Virus record (IMG/VR): IMGVR_UViG_3300017991_004311 | Span: 1 to 64,000 of that record | Reading direction: 5' to 3' (one strand) | Source of the DNA: a virus | Length of the DNA: 64,000 bases | In this document: positions 9,472-16,725 of the stretch, piece after piece | Layout: each line of letters starts with the position of its first letter | Numbering within the stretch: the stretch's first letter is position 1 | Notes under the pieces: generated by a model | Seen by the model: only the letters and a program-made list of their open reading frames with translations | The model's database searches: none | What the model was told of the DNA's origin: nothing | Position numbers and translations under genes: made by a program

Positions 9472-10044
9472 ATGGGTTGCATGAAAGACACCAAAGGACT
9501 GCGCTCCGGCCTGTTCCAGCATTACGCGGTCCAGCTCCGGGAGATTGCGAAACTCCCCGGAACATCCGTTCTGGAAGTCGGCCCGCGCGCAGTCGTGCAT
9601 GACTACCTGGTATGGTCGGGGTACGAGGTGACCACGCTTGATATCGATCCGACGAGAAAACCAGATGTGGTGGGGGATATCCTCGATGGTCCGTTTGACG
9701 ATGGGGAATTCGACATCGTGCTCTGCGCTGATGTGTTGGAGCACATTTCGGACGAACGGGTTCCTTATGCAATCAAGCATTTTCACCGGATAGCGGATTC
9801 TATGGTCGTCTCGGTACCGTGGAGGAGAGAGGTGGCTTTCTCCCTGTCGCTCAAAATCCCGAAACTAAAGAAACGCACTTTGGTCATCCCGGTGGCGAAG
9901 CGCCCATTGTGCCAAGGTCACGAGTGGGAATTGGAAGGTTGGGATGATGTACAATGGTTGGCTTGGATGATCCATCCAACCAGAACATTCCGGGTCCGCA
10001 ACCGTCAGTATTTCATTTCAAGGAGGCAATCATGGGCTGGCTGA
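9472..10044 (+). CDS. Class I SAM-dependent methyltransferase
   Basis: 190 residues, start preceded by AGGAGGCAATC. Residues ~30-95 show the Rossmann pattern of Methyltransf_11 proteins: VLEVGP (motif I), VTTLDID (acidic end of strand 2), FDIVLCADVLEHI (motif IV and after). The substrate cannot be read from the sequence; phage members of this fold often modify glycans or small molecules. Confidence 0.75.
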   Translation: MGCMKDTKGLRSGLFQHYAVQLREIAKLPGTSVLEVGPRAVVHDYLVWSGYEVTTLDIDPTRKPDVVGDILDGPFDDGEFDIVLCADVLEHISDERVPYAIKHFHRIADSMVVSVPWRREVAFSLSLKIPKLKKRTLVIPVAKRPLCQGHEWELEGWDDVQWLAWMIHPTRTFRVRNRQYFISRRQSWAG

Positions 10045-10127
10045 GTATGTTGGGGAAGATCGGCGCTATTTTGGGACTGACTTACAGGGCAATAATCTGG
10101 CTCTATAATCTGATCAAGAGCCGATAA
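10032..10127 (+). CDS. 31-residue membrane-active peptide, lysis cluster
   Basis: ATG at 10032 is preceded by AAGGAGGCAATC, the same leader as the gene before. The peptide is one amphipathic/hydrophobic helix with a basic C-terminus. With size, strong ribosome-binding site and endolysin neighbours, a holin or pinholin-like role is a fair guess. Confidence 0.5.
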   Translation: MGWLSMLGKIGAILGLTYRAIIWLYNLIKSR

Positions 10128-10137
10128 GGAGACGATC

Positions 10138-10401
10138 ATGTGGGAACAGGTAGGATGGATCTTATTGGGGATCCTGGTGGCCATCGGGGGCACGGCGCCG
10201 TGGTACACCGCAGGCCGGTCGAAGACGCGGGAGGTCATCAAGCTCGTGCGCGAGGGGTTGGACGTACCGGAGGCCGTGCTTGACGGGACCGAGTCCGACT
10301 CCGAGGGCGGCACGAAGCTGACCAACGGGGAGAAGAACGCGATCAAGACCGAGATAGGACAGGCGAAGGCAGCGTTGGACGATCTCCTCGGCAAGAAGTG
10401 A
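10138..10401 (+). CDS. Single-span membrane protein, possible holin
   Basis: 87 residues; an N-terminal transmembrane helix (VGWILLGILVAIGGTAPW) is followed by a charged soluble tail. Good ribosome-binding site AGGAGACGATC. It lies three small genes ahead of the cell-wall hydrolase, so holin or spanin-like function is suggested by context only. Confidence 0.65.
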   Translation: MWEQVGWILLGILVAIGGTAPWYTAGRSKTREVIKLVREGLDVPEAVLDGTESDSEGGTKLTNGEKNAIKTEIGQAKAALDDLLGKK

Positions 10402-10562
10402 ATGAGCTGTGGCGCGTGATAGATGGGGAGCTTGACGGGCTGAGAAAGCGATGTCATGGCAAGCCCTGGGAGCACAAGGCCGAAGAGCTCGCCAAGTTCC
10501 TCATCCGCGTCGCCAAGCTGGCCTGGATGTACTACCGCAAGAAAAGGAGGCCGGAGATATGA
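10398..10562 (+). CDS. 54-residue basic protein
   Basis: GTG at 10398 overlaps the previous stop (GTGA) and its own stop overlaps the next ATG (ATGA), consistent with translational coupling. Basic, helical, with a WMYYRKKRR-type C-terminus. Function unknown. Confidence 0.55.
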   Translation: MNELWRVIDGELDGLRKRCHGKPWEHKAEELAKFLIRVAKLAWMYYRKKRRPEI

Positions 10563-10966
10563 AGGTTCTGGTAGCGGTTATTGCCGTCCTCGCGGTCCTC
10601 GCGACTCTCGCCTCCTCGGCGCAGGCGTTCTCCCTCCCGGACATCAAGAAAGGGCTGGCGCTCAAGACGATCGGGCGCTACAGCATCACCCCCACCATAG
10701 AAATAGAGCTCTACGAGTTCGACTTCCGCGATCTCAACTACGACTACGACCTCGGCTTCGTCAAGGGTGACTTCGACATCATCGGCGAGACGCTCGGTGA
10801 GTGGACCGTGGACGCGGGGATAGGGCATGATTTGGTGTTGGTCAGCCTCGACCGGACCATCGTTCCGGTCATCGAGCTCCAGGTCGGCGTGTTCGTCGGC
10901 TACGACTTCGACCGCTATGACGGCGGCTTCGAGGCCGGGTTCGGCATCAAGGGGATACTCTGGTGA
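10559..10966 (+). CDS. Small secreted, outer-membrane-barrel-like protein
   Basis: ATG 10559 (135 residues) follows AAGGAGGCCGGAG. A signal peptide ends SSAQA|F. The mature part alternates polar and hydrophobic residues with Gly and aromatics (VGVFVGYDFDRYDGGFEAG), as in small outer-membrane barrels. Similar small proteins occur at 12786 and 56131. A role in envelope modification or superinfection exclusion is speculative. Confidence 0.6.
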   Translation: MKVLVAVIAVLAVLATLASSAQAFSLPDIKKGLALKTIGRYSITPTIEIELYEFDFRDLNYDYDLGFVKGDFDIIGETLGEWTVDAGIGHDLVLVSLDRTIVPVIELQVGVFVGYDFDRYDGGFEAGFGIKGILW

Positions 10967-11424
10967 GCATCTCCGGGAAGAGCGAACCAGTGCCGGTCCC
11001 GGTCCCCGTGCCGTCCTCATTCCGCGACTGGCCGCCCCTGCTCCTCCTCACCGGTCTTGTGTGGGGGGAGGCGCGGGGGGAGCCGTGGATGGCGAAGCTC
11101 GGCGTCGCGTGGGTCGTGCGCAACCGCGTGGAGCGCGGCGGATGGTTCGGGGACGGGTGGGTCGCGATCATGGCCAAACCGTGGCAGTTCAGTTCCCTGC
11201 TGGAGGACGACCCGAACTCCGCGAAGATCAGGAACCCCCTGAAGCACGAGCCGTTCTCCGTGTGGCGCGAATGCCACCTGGCGGCCCTGCACGCGTTCCG
11301 CGGGGAAGGCACCGATCCCACCGCTGGCGCCACCCACTTCATCGATGACAGCATCAACCCGCCCGAATGGACCGGAAAGCTCATCTTTGCCTGCACCATC
11401 GGGCATCTCCTCTTTTACCGATAA
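10963..11424 (+). CDS. Endolysin, SleB-like cell wall hydrolase
   Basis: GTG start at 10963 overlapping the previous stop; 153 residues. A Pro-Val-rich N-terminus precedes a Hydrolase_2 (SleB) domain: WGEARGEP with the likely catalytic Glu, LGVAWVVRNRV, and MAKPWQFSSL. SleB-type enzymes cleave peptidoglycan glycan strands. No cleavable signal peptide is evident, so release would depend on a holin among the small upstream genes. Confidence 0.85.
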   Translation: MSISGKSEPVPVPVPVPSSFRDWPPLLLLTGLVWGEARGEPWMAKLGVAWVVRNRVERGGWFGDGWVAIMAKPWQFSSLLEDDPNSAKIRNPLKHEPFSVWRECHLAALHAFRGEGTDPTAGATHFIDDSINPPEWTGKLIFACTIGHLLFYR

Positions 11425-11458
11425 ACCACCATGATTAGGCAGTAGTGGCACCTCAGCG

Positions 11459-11472
11459 TTTTGGTGTTAATA
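11459..11472 (+). promoter_or_regulatory. TTTGGTGTTAATA box, copy 1
   Basis: TTTTGGTGTTAATA just after the endolysin gene. The same 13-base box recurs near 16179 (core only), 28277, 31153 and 39182, mostly at transcription-unit boundaries. It may be a promoter element read by a non-standard sigma factor. Confidence 0.45.
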
Positions 11473-11482
11473 GTAATGTGGG

Positions 11483-11530
11483 CATTCGCAAAGCGAATGA
11501 AACATCACTGGAAGCGAATGCGACAGTGAT
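11483..11530 (+). other. Two consecutive hairpins in non-coding DNA
   Basis: CATTCGC-AAA-GCGAATG (11483-11499) is followed by ATCACTG...CAGTGAT (11504-11530), whose loop holds a third GCGAATG. Neither is followed by a T-run. The stretch 11425-11626 has no other convincing gene. Confidence 0.55.
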
Positions 11531-11626
11531 GAAAAGCGTTTATTCCAATATTTAATGTTTTGAATTCCGCCATGGGAAAATAGTGGAGTTAAGGAGAGGT
11601 GCGCTTAGTCGAGACAAGGAGGAATC

Positions 11627-11677
11627 ATGACCAACGAAGCTGAGATTTTAGCCAGGATATGGGGGGGGAGGGGGTGA
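11627..11677 (+). CDS. Possible 16-codon peptide ending in a G-run
   Basis: A strong ribosome-binding site (AAGGAGGAATC) precedes an ATG reading 16 codons through a run of eight G to TGA. It may be a leader peptide or the start of a longer gene truncated by slippage in the G-run. Confidence 0.25.
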   Translation: MTNEAEILARIWGGRG

Positions 11678-11686
11678 ATAAAGTGT

Positions 11687-11791
11687 GTGAGTGGAAGCAG
11701 AGAAAATATGGCCAGTGGGGCATTTCAATGGCAATGTCCTTTCTGTGGCCGCAAAATCAAGGAGGCACCGCATGACCAAGATACATCATGA
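11687..11791 (+). CDS. Small zinc-knuckle-like peptide
   Basis: 34 residues from GTG 11687, containing CPFCGRKI. One CxxC only, so possibly a remnant of a zinc ribbon. It overlaps the next gene in another frame. Confidence 0.3.
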   Translation: MSGSRENMASGAFQWQCPFCGRKIKEAPHDQDTS

Positions 11792-11897
11792 CCTAGTATG
11801 TACCCTGGTAGCCGCCGCCATAGGTGTCTTGCTGGTGATCATAGGGATCGCAACGGGGGCACCGGCTGCGGTTTTATCACATGTACCGACACTTTGA
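11772..11897 (+). CDS. Small membrane peptide
   Basis: 41 residues from ATG 11772 with AAGGAGG upstream: a short polar start, one transmembrane helix (LVAAAIGVLLVIIGIATG) and a short tail. It overlaps the start of the methyltransferase gene. Confidence 0.5.
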   Translation: MTKIHHDLVCTLVAAAIGVLLVIIGIATGAPAAVLSHVPTL

Positions 11898-12789
11898 CCT
11901 GTTCAGCGGTATCGGTGGATTTGCTTTGGCCGCTGGGTGGGCGGGATGGACTACGGTAGGATTCGCGGAGACGAACGACTATGCAAGCAGAGTGCTCAAA
12001 AAACACTGGCCCGATATCTCCAACTACGGCGACGTGCGCGACGTCCCGGCACAAACAGTTGAGCTTGTTACCGGAGGGTTCCCCTGCCAGCCGTTCAGTC
12101 AGGCCGGGAAGCGAAGAGGCGCGAAGGATGACCGTTACCTCTGGTCGGCAATGTTTACAGTTATCAAAAGATGTCGGCCCACTTGGGTGCTTGGTGAAAA
12201 CGTGCCTGGAATCATCAACATGGAACTCGACACAGTGCTTTTTGATTTGGAAGCCGAAGGCTACGCCACAAGGACGCTTGTTATACCGGCTTGTGCCGCG
12301 GACGCCTCGCACCGAAGGAACCGGGTCTGGATTGTGGCCTACCATAACAGCGCAGGACAGCGAGAACTGCGGTGGACCGAGTCAACAGCGCCGCAATACG
12401 AGGTCGCTCAATGCCGTAGTCAGAATATGGCCCACGCCGGTAGCCAACGATGCAACAGGCAGCCAATACACATACAACCAAGGCAACCACAAGAGCATAT
12501 CGCTGAAATTGCCAGGGGCAGTCAGAATGTGGCCCACACCGAAAACGCCCACGGGCGGGGGGCAGACGATACGGAACACACCGGGCGGGGGTATCAGGAA
12601 ACTAGAGGACAGGGTGAGCCAGGTGGAAGGATACAACACTGGCTCCCTGAACCCGACGTGGGTCGAGTGGCTGATGGGGTTTCCCACCGGGTGGACCGAC
12701 TTAGATGTTTAGGTAATGCAGTAGTGCCGCAAGTGGCATATCCGCTATTGCGGTGGATGAGAGAAATATTACAAGAGGAGGCACCATGA
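11881..12789 (+). CDS. DNA cytosine-5 methyltransferase
   Basis: 302 residues. Motif I DLFSGIGGFALAAGWAG, motif IV GGFPCQPFS with the catalytic Cys, motif VI ENV, motif VIII RRNRVWIVA, and C-terminal motif LRCLGNAVVPQVA are all present, so the enzyme looks complete. It adds a methyl group to C5 of cytosine, probably protecting phage DNA from restriction. The stretch between motif VIII and the end is His/Gln-rich low-complexity sequence containing NMAHAG, NVAHTE and VGRVADG. The +1 frame is open over the same DNA and also resembles known proteins (next entry). Confidence 0.8.
   Translation: MYRHFDLFSGIGGFALAAGWAGWTTVGFAETNDYASRVLKKHWPDISNYGDVRDVPAQTVELVTGGFPCQPFSQAGKRRGAKDDRYLWSAMFTVIKRCRPTWVLGENVPGIINMELDTVLFDLEAEGYATRTLVIPACAADASHRRNRVWIVAYHNSAGQRELRWTESTAPQYEVAQCRSQNMAHAGSQRCNRQPIHIQPRQPQEHIAEIARGSQNVAHTENAHGRGADDTEHTGRGYQETRGQGEPGGRIQHWLPEPDVGRVADGVSHRVDRLRCLGNAVVPQVAYPLLRWMREILQEEAP
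11981..12712 (+). other. Open +1 frame over the methyltransferase gene
   Basis: 243 codons are open in the frame one base off the methyltransferase. Its sequence is not random: KTCLESSTWNSTQ, RLVPRTPRTEGTGSGLWPT, repeated WPTP, and LNPTWVEWLMGFPTGWTDL are recurrent in proteins annotated as C5-methyltransferase tails. The VAHT and VGRVADG patterns of the main frame become WPT and WVEWLMG in this frame. It could be an overlapping gene, an ancestral tail separated by frameshift, or a by-product of shared DNA. Confidence 0.35.
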
Positions 12790-13274
12790 AGATACTTTAC
12801 GTAGGCCTGGTAGTAGCCGTGTTCCTGATAGGCACGGCGGGAATGGCGGCAGAGCCAGGGGCCCGGACCCCCACGGCGATGGGTTCCCACATCCCCACTG
12901 ACCCCAGTGACCCCCTGTGGCTCCGGGAGGTCCAGTTATCCGGGGGCGGGTTCAACGGGGCCTTTGCGGAGGGCGCGAGCACGCACCCGGTCAACCGGGC
13001 CGGGCTGAGTCTCGTGACCCGGATGGGATTCCTGGCAGGGTATCACGTAAGTGATATGCGGACCGGGGGACTCGAACTCGGACTATCCAACAGCGGCAAG
13101 CTCCGTCTCCAGGGGAGCGCGGTCTTTTGGGCCGATACCCCGCAGGGTGGACAGGGTACGAGCGCCCGGATCGGCGCAGGGTACCAGGGGAGCCCTGAGA
13201 GCCTGGCGGTAGGCCTGGACTACATGACCCTACAGGATTCGTGGGGTCTATGGATAGGGATACCAATTAGATGA
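12786..13274 (+). CDS. Secreted, outer-membrane-like protein
   Basis: ATG 12786 (162 residues) follows GAGGAGGCACC. A signal peptide ends GMAA|E. The mature part has Gly-rich alternating segments (LELGLSNSGKLRLQGSAVFW, ARIGAGYQG) ending in WGLWIGIPIR, as in small beta-barrels. Function unknown. Confidence 0.65.
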   Translation: MKILYVGLVVAVFLIGTAGMAAEPGARTPTAMGSHIPTDPSDPLWLREVQLSGGGFNGAFAEGASTHPVNRAGLSLVTRMGFLAGYHVSDMRTGGLELGLSNSGKLRLQGSAVFWADTPQGGQGTSARIGAGYQGSPESLAVGLDYMTLQDSWGLWIGIPIR

Positions 13275-13280
13275 GGATAC

Positions 13281-13423
13281 GCCCCCGCTGTGGCGTTCTG
13301 GTGAAAACGCTACGTTCGGGAAGACTATCAGGGACCATTAGGCTGAAAACGTGCACGAAGTAAGCCGAACGCTCGGAGCCGTAATCGGTAGTCAACCAGG
13401 TTCGAATTCTGGCAGCGGGGGCA
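13281..13423 (+). ncRNA. tRNA-like structured RNA in a 5' leader, type 1
   Basis: GCCCCCGCTG (13281-13290) pairs perfectly over 10 bp with CAGCGGGGGC (13413-13422). Inside are a D-arm-like hairpin (GCGT, loop TCTGGTGAAA, ACGC), a stem CGTTCGG/CCGAACG with a ~45-nt apical part where a tRNA has its anticodon arm, and a T-arm CCAGG-TTCGAAT-TCTGG directly joined to the 3' acceptor strand. At ~143 nt it is far longer than a tRNA and has no normal anticodon loop or CCA. Seventeen bases downstream starts a gene with its ribosome-binding site. The 3' strand is identical in the RNA at 39206. Confidence 0.6.
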
Positions 13424-13439
13424 TCACAAGGAGGGGAGG

Positions 13440-13613
13440 ATGAAACTAAGGTTATTTTTGCGGTGGACCTTTTCGGACAGTGAGGGGGTAAATAGTGGTT
13501 GTGACGATAAAACAGTGGTTGTGGATGTACCTGAATACCGTGCCCCCTGGGCGATACGTCAAGGCTATCGTTACACTGTTATTGGCGGTGAATGGTTGGA
13601 GGAGGAACCATGA
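13440..13613 (+). CDS. Small hypothetical protein downstream of structured RNA
   Basis: 57 residues; ATG preceded by GGAGGGGAGG immediately after the tRNA-like RNA. Beta-rich, no recognised family. Its stop overlaps an ATG at 13610. Confidence 0.55.
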   Translation: MKLRLFLRWTFSDSEGVNSGCDDKTVVVDVPEYRAPWAIRQGYRYTVIGGEWLEEEP

Positions 13614-13693
13614 CTGACTTCGAGAAGGCCAAAAGATTTACACCATCCTCACAAGCTGGGGGTGGGTGTGGGAGCCGAGGGAAAAGGACATAG
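13610..13693 (+). CDS. Possible 5' fragment of a frameshifted gene
   Basis: ATG 13610, with GGAGGAGGAACC upstream, reads MTDFEKAK and then a Gly-rich tail to TAG at 13691. A -1 shift near 13631-13635 (AAAAG) would continue instead into the open frame of the next gene as KIYTILTSWGWVWEPREKD, which looks coding. A true indel, an assembly error or programmed slippage would each explain this. Confidence 0.35.
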   Translation: MTDFEKAKRFTPSSQAGGGCGSRGKRT

Positions 13694-14070
13694 TTGTAGA
13701 AGAACCCGAGCTTACGGAAGGGACCATATCTGATGTAAAACGCGGTGGGATATGGATGTATTGGTTGGACGATGGGCCGAGTTTTGTAAGACCAGAAGAT
13801 TGTATTCCCATCCTCCGCTTCCAGCAGCTCGTGGAGGCGGTTGTGGAGATGGGATACGAGGTCAAGTATTCTGGAACCGTAGACCCTGATTTCCAGGAGC
13901 TGACGGGAACTCAGGTCATCATTACGAACCTTACTCGTGACGAGCAAGGCTGTGAAGTGGGACGGAAAATAATAGCTGTTGGTGAATCCCCCACCTTCCA
14001 AGCCGCCATAGAAGCGGCGATCCTGAAAATGGGGGAAAAGGAGGCATCCGATGGACCTGAAGGAAATTGA
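13666..14070 (+). CDS. Hypothetical protein
   Basis: 134 residues from GTG 13666, although the true start may be ATG 13610 through a -1 shift. The C-terminal half (QAAIEAAILKMGEKEAS) resembles the end of phage ABC-type small proteins annotated only as hypothetical. No function can be assigned. Confidence 0.6.
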   Translation: MWEPREKDIVVEEPELTEGTISDVKRGGIWMYWLDDGPSFVRPEDCIPILRFQQLVEAVVEMGYEVKYSGTVDPDFQELTGTQVIITNLTRDEQGCEVGRKIIAVGESPTFQAAIEAAILKMGEKEASDGPEGN

Positions 14071-14401
14071 AGCGCAGCGGCAAGAACGGTTGGCAAAAGA
14101 AAGAGAGGTTGAAGAGAGTTTGCACGGGACGCCTAATCCGAAGGATTGGTATTATCGGCAGGAACATATTGGGCGCATCGCTGAGTTGGAATGGATAGGA
14201 ACCGTGTTGCATCAGCTTCGCCAGGAGTTGGAGGGAATACGCCCTGATTTATTTCGGCAGGTTCAGAATAAGAGATTGAGTCGTTCTGAACAATGGAAGT
14301 TAAATGAATTATTAAACCGCGTTCTCGGCGACAGGGAAGAACAAGACGCTCTCCACCGAGAGTACACGCCGCGTACCTACCCGGCACCGGAGGGGGGATG
14401 A
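14051..14401 (+). CDS. Hypothetical helical protein
   Basis: 116 residues, charged and helical, starting within the previous gene (GGAGGCATCCG upstream). No family recognised. Confidence 0.65.
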   Translation: MDLKEIEAQRQERLAKEREVEESLHGTPNPKDWYYRQEHIGRIAELEWIGTVLHQLRQELEGIRPDLFRQVQNKRLSRSEQWKLNELLNRVLGDREEQDALHREYTPRTYPAPEGG

Positions 14402-14547
14402 TGTTGTATTACGGGCAGGTATGTTGTTTGCGAGCCACTGGCTTGCGGACTAAACAAGGAGCTTTGTTGCTATATGACCCGGCGGAATGGGACTGGTACG
14501 AAGAGGATATACAAAACAAGAAGATAATATATCCCATAATTTCATGA
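14398..14547 (+). CDS. Small hypothetical protein
   Basis: 49 residues from two adjacent ATGs (14398, 14401) coupled to the previous stop, with GGAGGGG upstream. Acidic and aromatic in the second half. Its stop overlaps the ATG at 14544. Confidence 0.5.
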   Translation: MMLYYGQVCCLRATGLRTKQGALLLYDPAEWDWYEEDIQNKKIIYPIIS

Positions 14548-14678
14548 CCCACACTATCCCGATCCGTCTCCGCCCTAAGGCCCGCCCCCGCCGTGGCAAG
14601 GGGGGTCACTACTACACCCCGGATACCGGGGGGATTGCGCATTTCTTAATAAATACCCGGAGGGGAAGATGTTGCTGA
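14544..14678 (+). pseudogene. RusA-like Holliday junction resolvase fragment
   Basis: 44 residues. IPIRLRPKARPRRGKGGHYY followed by TP is the classic N-terminal strand of RusA-family resolvases, but the frame ends after 44 residues, inside the start of the helicase gene. The acidic catalytic residues of RusA are absent. It is a remnant, or a small protein that kept only this motif. Confidence 0.4.
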
Positions 14679-16045
14679 AGGTGAGGGAGAGATGGACGAA
14701 GGTGTTCGGCATTCCCGGGAACACCGAGGATATCCTCGACAGGGCGTTGGCGCGCCGGGAGCCGAATTACTGGCACAGCTACAAGTACAAGCAGGGTACT
14801 TGGGACGGATGGCGCCATTTCTATTTCAGGAAATGGCACGGGTTCCCGACCGGACTCCTGCCGATGGTGGTCAAGCTCCTGGACTCGCTGAACGCCCGGT
14901 ACGAGATCGCCGACCAGTGCCAGGTCATCCCGAGGGACCAGTGGCATCCGCTCCGCCTGCGCGGGATAGAGCTGCGCGATTTCCAGCGGGATACGGTGCA
15001 TGCGGCACTGGAGCGCAAGCGCGGTATCCTGTTCCACGCCACGAACGCGGGCAAGACCGAGAGCGCATGCGGCATCATCCAAACGCTCCATGCACCCACG
15101 CTCTGGGTCACCCACCGTCGCAGCCTCATGCACCAGACGGCCGCGCGCTTGCTGGAGCGGATACCGGACATCACCGTCTCGCGCTACGGTGACGGTCTCA
15201 AGGAGGATGAGGGGACGGTTGTGGTCGCCGTGGTCAACTCCCTCGTCCGCCACCGTGACCTGAAGGGGTTCCTGAAGCGCTTCCGCGTCCTGGTGGTCGA
15301 CGAATGCCACCACCTGGGCGGGAGCACGAAAACATTTTATAAGGTAGCGATGCAGTGCGACGCCTCCTACCGCTACGGTCTCTCCGGGTCGGCCATCCAA
15401 GGGAAGGCGATCGAGGATATGCGGCTCATCGCCTGCCTCGGCCCCGTGATCTCGGAGGTCACGAACCGCGAGCTCATCGACAGGGGGATATCGGCGGAGC
15501 CCCGCATCGTGGCGTTCGGCGTCACCGAACCGGAGGGGGCGCGGTCGTTGGGCTACGAGGACGCCTACGCCCGCGCCGTCGTGGAGAACAGGACCAGGAA
15601 CTCGCTCGTGGTGAGGCGCATCAGGGAATTGGGGGTGCAGGCGTTGGTGATCGTGCGCCTCATCCGCCACGGCGAGCTCCTGGAGGCGATGCTCCGGGAC
15701 GCCGGGGTCGACGCGCGCTTCGTGAGCGGGGAGACGAGCAGCGCGGACCTGTCGGTCGCCCTGGAGGAGTTCCGCGACGGGGCAATCGACACGCTCGTGA
15801 GCACGAACATCTTCAACGAGGGGATCGACGTGCCCGCGATCCGCCATGTCGCCATCGCCGCCGGGGGCAAGTCCTACGTCGAAATCCTGCAGCGGATCGG
15901 ACGGGGACTGAGGCGCAAGGAGGGGGAGAACGTGCTCCACGTGACCGACTTCCGCGATTTGGCGAACCGGTACCTGAGGGAACACTCGGAGGTGCGCATG
16001 GCCGAGTACGAGCGCCAGGGGTTCACGGTGGAAGACGGTGGTTGA
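14669..16045 (+). CDS. SF2 DNA helicase, UvsW-like
   Basis: 458 residues. Walker A ATNAGKT at ~124-130, DECHH (motif II) at 211-215, GLSGSA (motif III) at ~237, and QRIGRGLRR (motif VI) at ~408. The N-terminal ~100 residues contain an aromatic-rich segment before the helicase core, as in UvsW/RadD-type phage helicases. These enzymes branch-migrate recombination intermediates and unwind R-loops. It fits the T4-like recombination set at 28.7-34.8 kb. Confidence 0.85.
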   Translation: MLLKVRERWTKVFGIPGNTEDILDRALARREPNYWHSYKYKQGTWDGWRHFYFRKWHGFPTGLLPMVVKLLDSLNARYEIADQCQVIPRDQWHPLRLRGIELRDFQRDTVHAALERKRGILFHATNAGKTESACGIIQTLHAPTLWVTHRRSLMHQTAARLLERIPDITVSRYGDGLKEDEGTVVVAVVNSLVRHRDLKGFLKRFRVLVVDECHHLGGSTKTFYKVAMQCDASYRYGLSGSAIQGKAIEDMRLIACLGPVISEVTNRELIDRGISAEPRIVAFGVTEPEGARSLGYEDAYARAVVENRTRNSLVVRRIRELGVQALVIVRLIRHGELLEAMLRDAGVDARFVSGETSSADLSVALEEFRDGAIDTLVSTNIFNEGIDVPAIRHVAIAAGGKSYVEILQRIGRGLRRKEGENVLHVTDFRDLANRYLREHSEVRMAEYERQGFTVEDGG

Positions 16046-16166
16046 CACGGGCCTGAGGACCAGGGACGGGCATCCGGTTCTCTACTCCGACATGACGGGT
16101 GAGTTCTACGAGCGGTGCGACGAGCATGGGGGCACTATGTTGATCCAGAGATCGGAGATGTGCTGA
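16038..16166 (+). CDS. Small hypothetical protein
   Basis: 42 residues from GTG 16038, overlapping the helicase stop by eight bases. Acidic, with two Cys. No family. Confidence 0.4.
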   Translation: MVDTGLRTRDGHPVLYSDMTGEFYERCDEHGGTMLIQRSEMC

Positions 16167-16178
16167 GGATCGGGAATC

Positions 16179-16188
16179 GGTGTTAATA
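16179..16188 (+). promoter_or_regulatory. GGTGTTAATA box, copy 2 (core only)
   Basis: GGTGTTAATA overlaps the GTG start of the next gene. The leading TTT of the other copies is absent (ATC here). It may be chance agreement created by the codons GTG TTA ATA. Confidence 0.25.
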
Positions 16189-16725
16189 CAAGGTGCTATG
16201 GGTGAAACGATAGAGAGGGAACCGAGGCGGACCCCGAGGCAGGGGCAGGTCGAGTTGGCCAAGGCGAGATACCGGCGCAGTTTTTATCCACGCGCCGACT
16301 TCTCCCGGTTTACAGCGCGCCAGCTCCGCGTGCTCGATCTGGGAATACTCTACCAGCGCGTGCGGAGGGAGCGCACGGGGCAGGCATTCTACACCGTGTT
16401 CTATCCGGCGCGGAGCGATCCGAGGAGGACCACGAACTGGAAGCACATCTCGGCCGCACTCGCGATCGTCGATGACAACGGCTACGATTGGACCGGGTTC
16501 ATCGTGGCGCAGTTCGAGGAGCTGGAGGGGTTCGCGAGGTGCCCGCTCCCGGCCCCCCGGAACATCAGCTCATCGGGGGCGATCGACCGATACGACCGGT
16601 GGTCGATGCGCGAGCGCCAGAAGGGACTGGGATCGCGGCCATTGACGCGCGGAGAGAAGGAGCGGGAGCGGAGGGAGGACGGGGAGTACGCGAGGAACGT
16701 TATTCGGAAAGCGAATGGAAAATAA
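16180..16725 (+). CDS. Hypothetical basic protein
   Basis: 181 residues from GTG 16180; ATG 16198 is an alternative start. Arg-rich at both ends, with a central globular part (FYTVFYPARSDPRRTTNWKH). Just upstream of replication genes. Function unknown. Confidence 0.65.
   Translation: MLIQGAMGETIEREPRRTPRQGQVELAKARYRRSFYPRADFSRFTARQLRVLDLGILYQRVRRERTGQAFYTVFYPARSDPRRTTNWKHISAALAIVDDNGYDWTGFIVAQFEELEGFARCPLPAPRNISSSGAIDRYDRWSMRERQKGLGSRPLTRGEKERERREDGEYARNVIRKANGK

Noticed and set aside
13281-13423. Ordinary tRNA, group I intron-containing tRNA or permuted tRNA gene
   Set aside because: The central insert is too short for a group I intron and lacks its core; the 5' half precedes the 3' half so it is not permuted; no normal anticodon loop is left.
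14612-16048. Open frame on the - strand (478 codons) over the UvsW-like gene
   Set aside because: Mirror of the helicase gene, without recognisable motifs or ribosome-binding site.
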